Below are positions 18,862-29,460 of a stretch of 64,000 bases of DNA, one piece after another. Positions within the stretch are counted from its first letter, which is position 1, and each line of letters begins with the position of its first letter. The DNA comes from JBOGCH01 sp051656645 (GTDB taxonomy: Bacteria > Bacteroidota > Bacteroidia > Bacteroidales > Marinifilaceae), in assembly GCA_051656645.1 (NCBI GenBank), contig JBOGCH010000017.1, positions 1 through 64,000 on the forward strand, in the 5' to 3' direction. The notes under the pieces were generated by a model, which did no database searches, was not told where the DNA came from, and worked only from the letters and a program-made list of their open reading frames with translations. The translations under genes were made by a program, and so were the position numbers.

Positions 18862-20399
18862 TAATGGTTATTATTAGTTGGTTTAAAAAAGATTGAGTAA
18901 ACAGATAATGTTTGAGCTTCACCCGTTCCACCTGTAGTTCTTAGTTTAATTTGCGTAGCGGTTTGCGCATATTTCTTAGCAATTTCAACACGCTTCGTTA
19001 TTTTAATTTCTTTTCCTACAGCCTCATTCCTATAATCGTTCATGTTCACATGCGTAATGAAATTGTCGTTAATGAAAACGTCAAAGTTATTTTTCATTTC
19101 GTCCACTTTCTTAAACACCAACTCCATGCTATATTCTCCTGGGATTTGAGTAATTTGACGGAATTTTCCTGATGTTGTCGTTTTACCCAAAGTCCAGCTT
19201 AATTCAATATTATAGGGTACATTAGCACTTGCATCAACCGGGCTGATAGTTACAGTGTATCCGGCAGTTCTATCCGATGTTTCTACTGCATCTGATACTA
19301 TTTCGTCGTCTGTATTACAATCCACTGGGCGTACCACAATTGACTCCTTGTTCTTAGTGTAGATATCATTCATAATATAAGACACACCACTACCATCCGT
19401 AGGGAAGATAATTGATCGTGGAATATATAAATCAGTAACTTGCCACACTAAACCATTCGAGAACTCTTGTAAGTTGCCAACTCTATTGTATTTTGGAAAC
19501 CAAGGCGTGCCAAAGAAAGAATTTATCTTATCCTTTAACTCCAAGTTCTTATGTAAACCATGGTAAACCACCGTATTTCTCAACCAGTTATTTACCTGTA
19601 GCGAGTCACTTTGCTCAGCATTCTCCCCTCTATAATCGCGTAATGCCTTATAATAATCCGATAATTCCTCCTGTAACACCCAGTCCGGCGTTAATAGCAG
19701 CGTGAAAACGGTATCCTCGCTATGTAACTTGGTTCTATTATAAAAACGAACCGGATATATAAATACCGAATCATAAATAGGACGTCCCAATGCGTCAACT
19801 TCACCTGTTAGGGTACTATTATTTTTATCAAAAACGGTATCAATTGTACTATTAATCAATTCCTGGAGCATTGTATACTCCGGCGCAGTTGTTATATAGT
19901 CTTTTACATTATTCTGTAAATTAAGGAAACCACTAATTTCGTGCACTACACCATCAGTACATACCATATCCGTTTTGGCTAAACGGCAATTGTTAACTCT
20001 AAAAGCTACGCCATCTTCAGAATATAATCCTAATTTTTTACCCGAAAACGAGGTTACCTTCGTCAAATCGCGCATATCAACAGTGATATATGGCAATATT
20101 GAGATATGATTTTTTATTGTCAATTCCTTTACAGAATCTGTCATCTCCTTTAACTCTGGGATATCTTCATTTTTAGGTACCCAAACTGTTAATTGTACAC
20201 CTTTATTAAATAATTCGCTCGCATTAATCTCATTCAATAATGCTGCAAATTTCGAATAGTCCGGGTTACTATTTATGTAATCCAAAACGCTCTTATTAGT
20301 TACAACAGCTTGTCCATTTCCGTAGTGATCATCCCACTGCGTAGAACATGCCATACTAACCATAAGTAACAACCAAATAGTTATCTTATTTTTTATCAT
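18861..20399 (-). CDS. Fasciclin (FAS1) domain lipoprotein, 512 aa
   Basis: Lipobox VSMAC with C18. Residues about 35-160 form a FAS1 domain (SVLDYINSNPDYSKFAALLNEINASELFNKGVQLTVWVPKNED; closing with DGVVHEISGFL). A second, more diverged FAS1-like part follows to about 330. The last 170 residues are a beta-rich region (GYTVTISPVDASANVPYNIE). Likely a surface-exposed accessory protein of the SusCD complex for ligand binding. It sits 8 bp after another fasciclin gene and overlaps the next SusC start. The C-terminal domain was not identified. Confidence 0.85.
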   Translation of the reverse strand: MIKNKITIWLLLMVSMACSTQWDDHYGNGQAVVTNKSVLDYINSNPDYSKFAALLNEINASELFNKGVQLTVWVPKNEDIPELKEMTDSVKELTIKNHISILPYITVDMRDLTKVTSFSGKKLGLYSEDGVAFRVNNCRLAKTDMVCTDGVVHEISGFLNLQNNVKDYITTAPEYTMLQELINSTIDTVFDKNNSTLTGEVDALGRPIYDSVFIYPVRFYNRTKLHSEDTVFTLLLTPDWVLQEELSDYYKALRDYRGENAEQSDSLQVNNWLRNTVVYHGLHKNLELKDKINSFFGTPWFPKYNRVGNLQEFSNGLVWQVTDLYIPRSIIFPTDGSGVSYIMNDIYTKNKESIVVRPVDCNTDDEIVSDAVETSDRTAGYTVTISPVDASANVPYNIELSWTLGKTTTSGKFRQITQIPGEYSMELVFKKVDEMKNNFDVFINDNFITHVNMNDYRNEAVGKEIKITKRVEIAKKYAQTATQIKLRTTGGTGEAQTLSVYSIFFKPTNNNH

Positions 20400-20407
20400 G
20401 ACCTAGC

Positions 20408-22036
20408 TTAATTAATTGGTTCAAAAAAGAATAAATCCAGTAAAATCTCTCCTTGACGAGAACCAACTGATACTCTTATCGTATGCGATTTAGTTTCTGT
20501 GAAAGTCACAGTACCTAACTGAGTAATCCAATAATTATCGGTTCCAGGGGTATATGCAGTAAACTCTCCTCCCACTTGCGTACCATCTATTGAGACTTTG
20601 TATTTACCTCCTGTATTCTTTGTGGTTTTGTAAAATGGCCATACACTGTATGTTCCCTTAGGGATTGGAGGCGTTTGAAACTCTACGTAGCCAACAGGAC
20701 CCGGAGATATAAACAAACAGTCTCCATTTAAGAAACCATTTCCTTTAAAATTATATGAACCCTCTGTAAACACAACATAAGCTACAGCATCCCCTTTTGA
20801 AACTGGCGTAGATTCCCAATTGATGAATGGGCTGTACTCCTCTGCTTTCATTAATGTTTGTGTTTTTCCAATTGCAGGTGAGCGGTAGCTAGGTATGCGT
20901 TGAAAGTTAATGTAATCCGATAATTCCATTACCGTAATCATTGACGACGGATTAGCAATCTTTAATACACCATCTAACTCGTGTACCACACCATTCTTTA
21001 CAGGAATATTGTATCCGGATTCACTGATAAACTTCAAGCCTCCTGTTACGTCTTCATTAAAAATTATATCTAACAAACCATCATCCTTAGCTACAATTAG
21101 CTTATTAGCAGCCATTGTTTCTAGAGTAATACCTTTAGTATCCACAAACTTATGCGTCATTGACGATGTCCCATCACCACCTTTTGTTACCGATCCATAT
21201 TCAAGTCTGGTAACAATATCCTTACCATAAAGCTCTCTTGTCAACATGTGGTAACGTACATACTCATCAATATTATCAACGCCAAGTTGAACAAGCAAAT
21301 CATCTGCCGATTCTATCCCCTCTCTGGCATAAGTCTCATCCGAGGTCAAGAATAACGTACGTCGGCTTTGCATTCCATTTACCGACTCATGACTTAGTTG
21401 TGAAAACAACGCTTTTGTTTCCTCATTTGAACGTTCAAAAAGAGTATTCCAAATTCCATATTTCTCTTTATTTACTTCCAAATAATTGGCAAAATTCAAT
21501 ACTACAGGGTCAATAACACAATCCACTTCATGAACAATACCATTAACCATTTCCTTATCAAAGTTTACAATCTTTGAAGTTTGGTTTATGTAAACCGCTC
21601 CATTATCGCCCGATGTAAATAAACAAGCTAAATAATCGCCTGTAGCTGTTGAATCTGCAAGTTTTCCATTACGGAAAGAGGACAAAAGCATAGCTGTGTT
21701 TGGCAAAGTATGGTACTTTACCAATATTTGTGCTTGTTCCACGCTTAACTGCTCTACCGATTGATAATTGTATTTATCTTTCAAATAAGACTGTAATGCA
21801 TTGTTATCAACAATAAAACATGTCATTGGTGTTGTACTTAACTTATATGTTTCGGACATTTCAGCACGAACAATTAAGTTATACCATTCAGAGTATTTAG
21901 GAGTCTGTGCTACATAATCAAGCACTACCAACTCATCAAAACTCAGAAATTTTTTATCTGAAAAGTCATCTTGACATCCTGCTAATGCAGAAAGAAAAGC
22001 AACAAATAGGATTATATATTTCTTCATATTCTTCAT
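20408..22036 (-). CDS. Fasciclin (FAS1) domain lipoprotein, about 542 aa
   Basis: Lipobox LSALAGC. There are two FAS1 domains (about residues 25-180, closing NGIVHEVDCVI, and about 185-360, closing NGVVHELDGVL), then a C-terminal beta-sandwich-like domain of about 180 residues (GTYSVWPFYKTTKNTGGKYKVSIDG; TETKSHTIRVSVGSRQGEILLDLFFF) that looks like a carbohydrate-binding jelly roll, possibly the DUF5108-type tail seen on such proteins. The start at 22036 avoids overlap with the SusD stop at 22041; 22027 (MKKYII) is also good and 22057 is possible with overlap. Confidence 0.85.
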   Translation of the reverse strand: MKNMKKYIILFVAFLSALAGCQDDFSDKKFLSFDELVVLDYVAQTPKYSEWYNLIVRAEMSETYKLSTTPMTCFIVDNNALQSYLKDKYNYQSVEQLSVEQAQILVKYHTLPNTAMLLSSFRNGKLADSTATGDYLACLFTSGDNGAVYINQTSKIVNFDKEMVNGIVHEVDCVIDPVVLNFANYLEVNKEKYGIWNTLFERSNEETKALFSQLSHESVNGMQSRRTLFLTSDETYAREGIESADDLLVQLGVDNIDEYVRYHMLTRELYGKDIVTRLEYGSVTKGGDGTSSMTHKFVDTKGITLETMAANKLIVAKDDGLLDIIFNEDVTGGLKFISESGYNIPVKNGVVHELDGVLKIANPSSMITVMELSDYINFQRIPSYRSPAIGKTQTLMKAEEYSPFINWESTPVSKGDAVAYVVFTEGSYNFKGNGFLNGDCLFISPGPVGYVEFQTPPIPKGTYSVWPFYKTTKNTGGKYKVSIDGTQVGGEFTAYTPGTDNYWITQLGTVTFTETKSHTIRVSVGSRQGEILLDLFFFEPIN

Positions 22037-22040
22037 AATT

Positions 22041-23498
22041 TTATTGATAAGCTTCATTCTGTGTCAAGACTCCACCACTCATGTTAATTTCATCAATATA
22101 GATTGGGAAATAAAAGCTTCCCTCTTTTGACAATTTCGTTTGGTAAATTGGACGCTCATTAAGCGACACTGATTTTAGCAGAATATTAACCACCATGGTC
22201 TTGAATTTCGAGAAACGCTCTATTCTTGCCAAACGTAATAAATCAAACCAACGCTTACCTTCTCCAACAAATTCACGTTTTCTTTCTTCTAGTAAAAGAG
22301 ATAGGAAGCTTTGTTGTGTATAAGATCCATCCGTCTCAAGAAGCGAGATTCCTGCACGTCCACGAATCTCATTGATTGAGGCAATACCTCTAGCATAGTC
22401 CGGAGACTCCATCATACCACATGCTTCAGCATGAATAAGGTATATATCCGCATATCTGTAAAACATCCAGTTTGCTGAGCGGCGTGTAGACGGACGCAGA
22501 TTATTAGCATCGCTATTCGCTGCACCATTTCCTAAATACTTCCACATTCCGTTTTTAGCCGATACGAATGTACCACCTTCACCACGTAAATCTTCTGCAT
22601 CAAACTCCTCTACAAGCTGTGAGTTTATGTTGTAATGGTGGTTGGAGTTGTCAAAATTAAACCATGAAAACAAACTGTTTGTTTGTCCGCTGGCATGCTC
22701 ATAATACAACTCAAAAATTGACTCCGTTGTCATACCTGGATAAAATACATTAAACCAGTTGGACTGTAGCTCAAAATCTTTACTGTTTATTATTGTTTCG
22801 CACAACTCCTTAGCTCTTTTATAATCGCCGGTCCACAAACATACTTCTGCTAAAATAGTTACCGCACCATTCTGTGTGATACGTCCCACATTTTGCCATC
22901 TTTCTGAATCGCTATATTTTTTAGGAGCTTGAATACCTGCCTCTAAATCCTCAACAATAACTTTCCATATTTCTGCCTCCGGGCTCTTTGGCTTTGTAAA
23001 TTGAGCATCGTCAGAGTCATATGGCTCCAATACTAAAGGTACTTCGCGAAACGCACGTACTAAATAGTAATAAGCTAACCCACGTATTGCACGCGCCTCA
23101 GCCACATGTTTCACCATCTCCTCTTCTGAGTATTGTTGATCACGTTCCAAAACAACAGGTGCATATTTAATAACTGAATTCGCCGAATTTATAACCTTAT
23201 AAAAATGTTGCCACTTAATCCAGTCGTTCATCGACGTAATATTTTGTCCACCTATTAACTCAATATCTGAGGTTGCATCCAAACTTACTACCGATAAATT
23301 CTCAGCTCTTATTTCTCCCCAAATTAGGAAGTAAGGCAAACAAGATCTAAAACGTGTGTATCCGGATAATAATGTAGCTTGTACATCATCCTTAGTTTTC
23401 CAATACTGAGTACTTACTCTGTCATCTTCCGGAGTAAGATCCAGCCAACTGTTACAACTTGTTAGTAACACTACAAGAACTATAATATACTTTCTCAT
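22041..23498 (-). CDS. SusD/RagB family outer-membrane lipoprotein (first pair)
   Basis: 485 residues with lipobox VLLTSC (C15) and the N-terminal pattern SWLDLTPEDDRVSTQYWKT. SusD-typical segments include HVAEARAIRGLAYYYLVRAFREVPLV, the TPR-like EVCLWTGDYKRAKELCETII, DIYLIHAEACG and LLEERKREFVGEGKRWFDLLRLAR. It caps the SusC transporter encoded 12 bp upstream and contributes ligand binding. Confidence 0.93.
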   Translation of the reverse strand: MRKYIIVLVVLLTSCNSWLDLTPEDDRVSTQYWKTKDDVQATLLSGYTRFRSCLPYFLIWGEIRAENLSVVSLDATSDIELIGGQNITSMNDWIKWQHFYKVINSANSVIKYAPVVLERDQQYSEEEMVKHVAEARAIRGLAYYYLVRAFREVPLVLEPYDSDDAQFTKPKSPEAEIWKVIVEDLEAGIQAPKKYSDSERWQNVGRITQNGAVTILAEVCLWTGDYKRAKELCETIINSKDFELQSNWFNVFYPGMTTESIFELYYEHASGQTNSLFSWFNFDNSNHHYNINSQLVEEFDAEDLRGEGGTFVSAKNGMWKYLGNGAANSDANNLRPSTRRSANWMFYRYADIYLIHAEACGMMESPDYARGIASINEIRGRAGISLLETDGSYTQQSFLSLLLEERKREFVGEGKRWFDLLRLARIERFSKFKTMVVNILLKSVSLNERPIYQTKLSKEGSFYFPIYIDEINMSGGVLTQNEAYQ

Positions 23499-23510
23499 TA
23501 TGCCAAGTTT

Positions 23511-26500
23511 TTAGAATTCCACATTAATACCAAACATCACTTTGCGAGGACGTGGTGTTTTTGCATGGTCAACTCCCATAATTTGGAATTTTCCATCGCT
23601 ACCCAATCCTCCGCGTATATCAACCTCAGGATCTTGACCCGAATATTTAGTCCATGTAAATAAGTCATAACCTGTAGCCACAAAGCTTAACTTAGATAAA
23701 CCTATGCTTTTAAGGGCATTTTTAGACAGTGTGTAACTTAACGAAAGTTGCTTTAGACGTATAAAACTAGCATCCTCAACAAATCTGTCAGAACCTAAGT
23801 AATTGTAGTGTACTGCCCCTTTATGTAATGCACGTGGTATATTCGTTTCATCACCTTCAAAACGCCAACGGTTACGTACAGATACACTTTGATTGTCATA
23901 TCCATCCATATTTTCAGCATTCATTCTTGCCTGGTTTACAACATCATAATCCCAACGGCTATGGAAAAACACACGTAGCATTAATTGCTTGTATCCTACA
24001 TTACCACCAAATCCGGCAGTTACTTTAGGCATGCTGTTACCTAAGTATATAATATCATGCTTATTGATAATACCATCTCCATTTAAATCGTCATAGATTG
24101 CATCACCCGGACGTACGCGACGGTCTTGATGATACATCTTTGCCGCTTGTCCACTAATATCATTTATAATTTGTCCGTTGGCTCCACGCACATACGTAGC
24201 ATCCTCATCCTTATAAACACCTTTATAACGGAAACCATAAAAAGCTCCCATAGGGTCACCCGGTTGGATTGTTATTGCATATTGTCCATTCTGTATTTGA
24301 TCTGGATATTGCATATAATCCACATTGCTTGGCAACTCTAAAATAGTATTCTTATTTCCCGAAATATTGAAGTTAACACCTACTTTCCAAATTCTTGACT
24401 TCAACATATCGTTAAATGACATACGGAATTCCCATCCCTCATTACGCATCTTTCCAGAGTTCATATAAGGAATTGAAGTATAACCAATATGTGTTGGCAT
24501 GCTAATGTTACGTTGTAACAAATCATGCGTCGTATTGCGATAGTAATCGGCATTAAAGTTTAAACGATCCTCCAAGAAAGCGATATCAACACCCACATTT
24601 GTTTTCTCTACACGCTCCCACTTCAAGTTGTTTAGTTGTATTGAAGTTGGTCCTACGGTACCCATAGATCCATAATTATCCTCTGTTGAATATTTTCCAA
24701 AATAAGGATAAGATGTGTCCGGAGCTTTACCATTGTAACCCCAGCTACCATACAGCTTTAATGTTGAGAATAAGTTAGCACGCTTCACAAACTCCTCATT
24801 ATCCAAACGCCATGCTAAAGAAACACTTGGAAAATTTCCCCAACGACTTGTGTTATTCATTTTAGAAATACCATCTCGTCTGTATGATAACTGCATAATG
24901 TAACGGTTATCATAGTCATAGTGTACATTAGCCACAACGCCAAAGCTACGGCTAGCATTGCTCGATGCTCCGAAGCCATTTATCATACCACCGGTTCCGG
25001 GAGCATATAATTCATCCGAAGCTCCACCCGCTGTAGTCGTTGTACGGTTACGTGACGCACGATCATTGATATCCATTAAGAACGTACCTACAATGTGATG
25101 CTTATTTAAGTTCAAAATATAGTTCAATCTATTTTGCATAAACATAGACGTTGACAGTGCCGAATTATTTACAGACTGATTGTATAATGCTACTGTCTTA
25201 TCCGCTGTCACACCTGTACTTTGCGGACGGAACTTATGCACATCCTCAGTACTTATGTTGTATCCAAATGTCCCTGTGTATTTTAAATTCCTTGTGATAT
25301 CCAACACCAACTCAATCTTTGGGTTAATATCTCTACTCACCGAACGGTTCGTAGCCTCTTTAGCCATTGCAATAGGATTATACAAACTTTGTAAATCCGT
25401 TTGCATTGGAACAAAGTAAGCTGAAGTACGTGTTACACCATCCTCCTCCATAATATATGGACTCATATTTGGCATTTTTCTATACGCAACATTACGTATA
25501 CCACCATCCCATGAGCGCTCTCTGTTACCTTGAGCAAAAGCCAAACCGGTAACTACACGGAAACGATTAGAAAACTTGTAAGTCAAGTTCAAACGTGTAT
25601 TCAATCGGTCAAAAGATGTACCAACTGTAGTACCACGTTCTGTCTGATAACCTGCAGAGAAACGGTATGTTGCACGTTCTCCCCCACCAGACATTGAAAA
25701 GTCAGTCTGATTTACTAGTCCGGTTTGTGTAATTTCCTTTAACCAATCCGTATTTTGATTATACTCTCTGTAATATTCATAGGAAGGATTAAAGTTTAAA
25801 CGGTCATCATTCAACATTGAGTTTACAGCTTGGAACGATGTTTCTAAACCTCTATTCCATAACTCCTCCTGTATCAATGACACATACTCGTATCCGTTCA
25901 ACATCTCCATACCCTTAGGTTCAAACGCCATTGTGGTTTTATTACCAAGCGTAAACATCATTTTTCCTACTGAACCTTGTTTCGTTGTAATTAAAAGGAC
26001 ACCATTGGAACCTTTAGATCCCCAAATTGCTGTTGCTGCAGCATCCTTTAATACTTCAATATTTGCAATATCCGCTGGAGATATATTTGCCAAAGCACCT
26101 AAATCCTCCTCTGTCGCTGTTGCGAAATCAAAATCCTCAGAGATTTCTGTTTCATATGGAATTCCATCAATTACAATCAATGGCTCCGAAGAGGTTGAAA
26201 GTGAACTAATACCACGTATTCTTATAGACATTGAGCTTCCGGGTGCTCCAGATGCCGACATAATATCCACATTGGCCAAACGTCCTTGTAAAGCCTCCTC
26301 TAACGACCCTGCCGGCGTTTCCGCCACATCCACATTAATACGCTCCACGGTTGTCGCGGAGTTCTTATAACTTACTCCCATAGAGTTACGCTCCACGGTT
26401 CCTTGAATGGTTACCTCTTCCAAAAGCTTTGCATCAGAGTCTAACAACACATCAATGCGCTCTTGATTCTTATAAGGCACCTTTTTCGTTTTATAACCAA

Positions 26501-26747
26501 TAAACGAAAAGGCTACCACTAACTCCTCCGACGTTACGGGCATCTTGATGGCATACTCTCCATTAATATCCGTAATAACACCGGTTAACACACGGTCATT
26601 TTTATTCATAATAACCACGTTGACACCAATCAGAGACTCTTTGGCATCCTTTACCGTTCCACGCAGAAATGTCTGAGCTTGTGCACCCACGCACAAAAGC
26701 ATCGCCATTAGCAGGATACTAAAGTATTTTAGTTGATTCATTATCAT
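23511..26747 (-). CDS. SusC/RagA family TonB-dependent transporter (first pair)
   Basis: 1078 residues. Signal peptide to GAQAQ, a carboxypeptidase-regulatory-like domain (FLRGTVKDAKESLIGVNVVI, about 26-110), a plug (about 115-260, with PGSSMSIRIRGISSLSTSSE, LIVIDGIPYE and the SusC-typical IEVLKDAAATAIWGSKGSNG), and a beta barrel ending in MFGINVEF. Substrate import across the outer membrane with the SusD partner downstream. The plug is closer to the canonical SusC signature than that of the second pair. A start two codons later (26741) is possible. Confidence 0.94.
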   Translation of the reverse strand: MIMNQLKYFSILLMAMLLCVGAQAQTFLRGTVKDAKESLIGVNVVIMNKNDRVLTGVITDINGEYAIKMPVTSEELVVAFSFIGYKTKKVPYKNQERIDVLLDSDAKLLEEVTIQGTVERNSMGVSYKNSATTVERINVDVAETPAGSLEEALQGRLANVDIMSASGAPGSSMSIRIRGISSLSTSSEPLIVIDGIPYETEISEDFDFATATEEDLGALANISPADIANIEVLKDAAATAIWGSKGSNGVLLITTKQGSVGKMMFTLGNKTTMAFEPKGMEMLNGYEYVSLIQEELWNRGLETSFQAVNSMLNDDRLNFNPSYEYYREYNQNTDWLKEITQTGLVNQTDFSMSGGGERATYRFSAGYQTERGTTVGTSFDRLNTRLNLTYKFSNRFRVVTGLAFAQGNRERSWDGGIRNVAYRKMPNMSPYIMEEDGVTRTSAYFVPMQTDLQSLYNPIAMAKEATNRSVSRDINPKIELVLDITRNLKYTGTFGYNISTEDVHKFRPQSTGVTADKTVALYNQSVNNSALSTSMFMQNRLNYILNLNKHHIVGTFLMDINDRASRNRTTTTAGGASDELYAPGTGGMINGFGASSNASRSFGVVANVHYDYDNRYIMQLSYRRDGISKMNNTSRWGNFPSVSLAWRLDNEEFVKRANLFSTLKLYGSWGYNGKAPDTSYPYFGKYSTEDNYGSMGTVGPTSIQLNNLKWERVEKTNVGVDIAFLEDRLNFNADYYRNTTHDLLQRNISMPTHIGYTSIPYMNSGKMRNEGWEFRMSFNDMLKSRIWKVGVNFNISGNKNTILELPSNVDYMQYPDQIQNGQYAITIQPGDPMGAFYGFRYKGVYKDEDATYVRGANGQIINDISGQAAKMYHQDRRVRPGDAIYDDLNGDGIINKHDIIYLGNSMPKVTAGFGGNVGYKQLMLRVFFHSRWDYDVVNQARMNAENMDGYDNQSVSVRNRWRFEGDETNIPRALHKGAVHYNYLGSDRFVEDASFIRLKQLSLSYTLSKNALKSIGLSKLSFVATGYDLFTWTKYSGQDPEVDIRGGLGSDGKFQIMGVDHAKTPRPRKVMFGINVEF

Positions 26748-26760
26748 ATTCTTTTACTCT

Positions 26761-29010
26761 TTACTCACTATAAACAAATCGCTCTTCAGCATTACGAATT
26801 ACAAAGAAGATACACTCCGATGCCATATGCGGACCATAAGCTACAGCAGTTCTTGTTTCTTTACCCGCCGATGTTACTTCAATAACTAGCTTCATACGTC
26901 CAAGCTCCGTTTCAAGCTGCTCAGACAAAACATCTTCAACATCCTCACAAGGAACTACACTAAGTATTTTAATGCTTACATCACTATGAGCCGTTTGGAA
27001 TGTTTTACCTTCCAAGTTACCTGTTTGGAAATCTATAACTTTCATTTCAGCGTTATCATCAACACGTAACATGTGTTTAGCTAACCAATCGGTCATTTCT
27101 TTCTTTACACCTGCACTTGCACTTTGACCTTTATTTTCAGGAACATCGTTTGTTTTTGGAACACCCCAACTGTCATGCGATGCGAAGAATATTCCTTTGT
27201 TAACCGCAAAAGGAGTTAAAGGATTAGCTTGATTTCCTGGGAAATAATTCGAAGATTTGATAATCTTTTCCTTCATATTATTTTTATACCAAGTACGGTA
27301 TGCATAAGTACCATCCTTTTCAACTAAGGATAACCAAGTAGTCATTCCCGGTACAAGCGTTTTATCCACTTCATACGCATTGTTATCCTTGTAACTATTT
27401 ACAATAGTCGCAACACTTGTTCCGTCTTCCAGAGTAATCTTTCCATCACCTATCATAATATAAGTTCCCGGCTTCTCCGTTTCATACCAAGTAGGAGTTC
27501 CATTAACAATATCTTCAGTAAGTCTAAATGGTAAAACATGACTGTATATAAAACCGGTTAACGCAGAGGTTGCTACGTTTGCACTATTTAATCGTATTGT
27601 AACGTTTTCAAGCGTTGTCCCCGGATCGTTAATCGAGTATCCTGCATCTGTAAGCGCTCCGTTTGATGGGATAAAAAGTGTAATTTCATCACCGGCATTC
27701 GATAAGTTTTGTAATAATCCCGACTTAGATAACATATAAGCGAAAACGTTATAAGAAGGACTCTGAAAAACTTGTTTGGTTAATCCTCTAAAAATTGCAG
27801 GCTCTTCAACCTTATTAATACCCATAAAAACACCATTGCTACAAATCTCCTTACGAAGAACGTCAACATCCGGATCAAATGAGTAAGGTTGACCCCACGA
27901 GTTTCTTAACACGTGCTTAATCCTATCTGGGAATGCCGGATTACTTGTCAATATATGATTTTCCAATAAATAGTATAAATGTAACTTATCCAACTCCTCT
28001 ATAGAGTAGTAATGATCAGGTAGCGATGCACTATGATCATTCCAGTATAAGTTAAAGTAGTTTTCTACTGCCTGATTATTTGGCATAAAAGCATTGAAGG
28101 CATTCGCAAATTGCGGAGTTTCCCATACACCGTTACTAGTCCATTCGTCCGCTATGGATGCAAATGGATAGTTTTTAGACGATTCTACACCAACAGTGTA
28201 CAAAGAGTCGCCTACTGCCGCATACTTTTGTGACAGAGACGCACTATATGAATAGGTTAAGAATTTATCAAACAATGAACGCACCACTGAATAGTTGTCA
28301 TCATCTCTAAAACTCTTATAAACTGTTCTTAACGGCTCGGCTACTTGGTCTATTTTATACATATAGCCATTGTCTGTCTCAATCTCATCTGTTGTTAAAA
28401 CAGCATTACCTATACCAATACCTTTTCCCGCAGACCATTGGGTGTTAGGATAAAAATACTCATAGTTATAATTGGACGCTACACCTAACGACGTAAACAT
28501 ATTATCTGAGAAAACCGATAAATAGCGTGTTTGATTATACACCTTTACATTCTTTCGGTTCTTAACATCATAAAACGCCTCAATAGGAGGTGTCAATATA
28601 CTAGGATGTCTGTAATTAACCCCCGGTAAATCCTCCATACCTGTTTGTGGTTGGAAGTTATTTAACTCTTGACGTCTGTACGCAAAACGCAATACATGGT
28701 GCCCAATTAAATCAGCTACAGCAAGCGAATCCATATCGTTCACACCTGAAATTCCTTTTTTAGCAAAATAGGTTGCGAAAGCTGCATCGTCAGGAACAAA
28801 GATTGTTGACAAACCTTTTCCGTCAAATAAATCACGATACCCAGCCTTATCAACGGCACTAAGGAATACGGTATAATTACCTTCCTTCTCGAGTATCTCA
28901 TACGGTGTACCACGTTTGAGCCCATCGCCCGATACTTCGTCTTTTTTATTCCATTCATCGCTACAACTGCAAAACATCAGTAACGACAATAAAACAATTA
29001 AAATTCTCAT
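26761..29010 (-). CDS. Large fasciclin (FAS1) domain lipoprotein, first PUL gene
   Basis: 749 residues. Lipobox LMFCSC. FAS1 signatures appear near residues 35-110 (GTPYEILEKEGNYTVFLSAVDKAGYRDLFDGKGLSTIFVPDDAAF) and again in the middle and later part (SPSYNVFAYMLSKSGLLQNLSNAGDEITLFIPSNGAL), so two or three repeats are present. The C-terminal 100 residues are beta-rich. It is the promoter-proximal gene of the PUL, 13 bp before SusC, which is unusual because SusC normally comes first. Likely surface-exposed and involved in ligand capture; FAS1 ligands in these loci are not known. Confidence 0.85.
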   Translation of the reverse strand: MRILIVLLSLLMFCSCSDEWNKKDEVSGDGLKRGTPYEILEKEGNYTVFLSAVDKAGYRDLFDGKGLSTIFVPDDAAFATYFAKKGISGVNDMDSLAVADLIGHHVLRFAYRRQELNNFQPQTGMEDLPGVNYRHPSILTPPIEAFYDVKNRKNVKVYNQTRYLSVFSDNMFTSLGVASNYNYEYFYPNTQWSAGKGIGIGNAVLTTDEIETDNGYMYKIDQVAEPLRTVYKSFRDDDNYSVVRSLFDKFLTYSYSASLSQKYAAVGDSLYTVGVESSKNYPFASIADEWTSNGVWETPQFANAFNAFMPNNQAVENYFNLYWNDHSASLPDHYYSIEELDKLHLYYLLENHILTSNPAFPDRIKHVLRNSWGQPYSFDPDVDVLRKEICSNGVFMGINKVEEPAIFRGLTKQVFQSPSYNVFAYMLSKSGLLQNLSNAGDEITLFIPSNGALTDAGYSINDPGTTLENVTIRLNSANVATSALTGFIYSHVLPFRLTEDIVNGTPTWYETEKPGTYIMIGDGKITLEDGTSVATIVNSYKDNNAYEVDKTLVPGMTTWLSLVEKDGTYAYRTWYKNNMKEKIIKSSNYFPGNQANPLTPFAVNKGIFFASHDSWGVPKTNDVPENKGQSASAGVKKEMTDWLAKHMLRVDDNAEMKVIDFQTGNLEGKTFQTAHSDVSIKILSVVPCEDVEDVLSEQLETELGRMKLVIEVTSAGKETRTAVAYGPHMASECIFFVIRNAEERFVYSE

Positions 29011-29438
29011 ACTATCTATTTATTATTATTTACTTACACACACTATTATACACCCACTGCAAATCCAACACCACCTTACGTTTCCTTGAAACTATCATTT
29101 AATTTGTTTGCTATCACAACCGCAGTTCCTTCCGCACATTCCACAAACGTTATCATTACGTTCTGTTAATATTTTATACAAAATATGCGATTAAAATTAG
29201 CATTCACAATTATTTTACATTATATGTTTCCTATTTTTAAATTATTTAATCAACACATACACTTATAATTGTTTTTTAACTATAACTATTCTCAATTACA
29301 ACTATTCGAAATATTAATTTAACTATTACTTATCAACTATTTAGTTTTAACATTTCACTTAGCAACAGATAAAATAACTAGTTACATTTCATATAGTCCA
29401 ATTAACAATTACATGTTAGTTATGACATTTTATCGAAA

Positions 29439-29446
29439 CAAATTTA
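29439..29446 (-). promoter_or_regulatory. Candidate -7 box of the PUL promoter
   Basis: On the minus strand TAAATTTG, a match to TAnnTTTG, with no -33 TTTG at the expected distance. The candidate operator centres about 40 bases upstream of it, where an activator would contact RNA polymerase. The implied leader is about 420 bases. Confidence 0.45.
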
Positions 29447-29460
29447 GAGAGACACAATAT

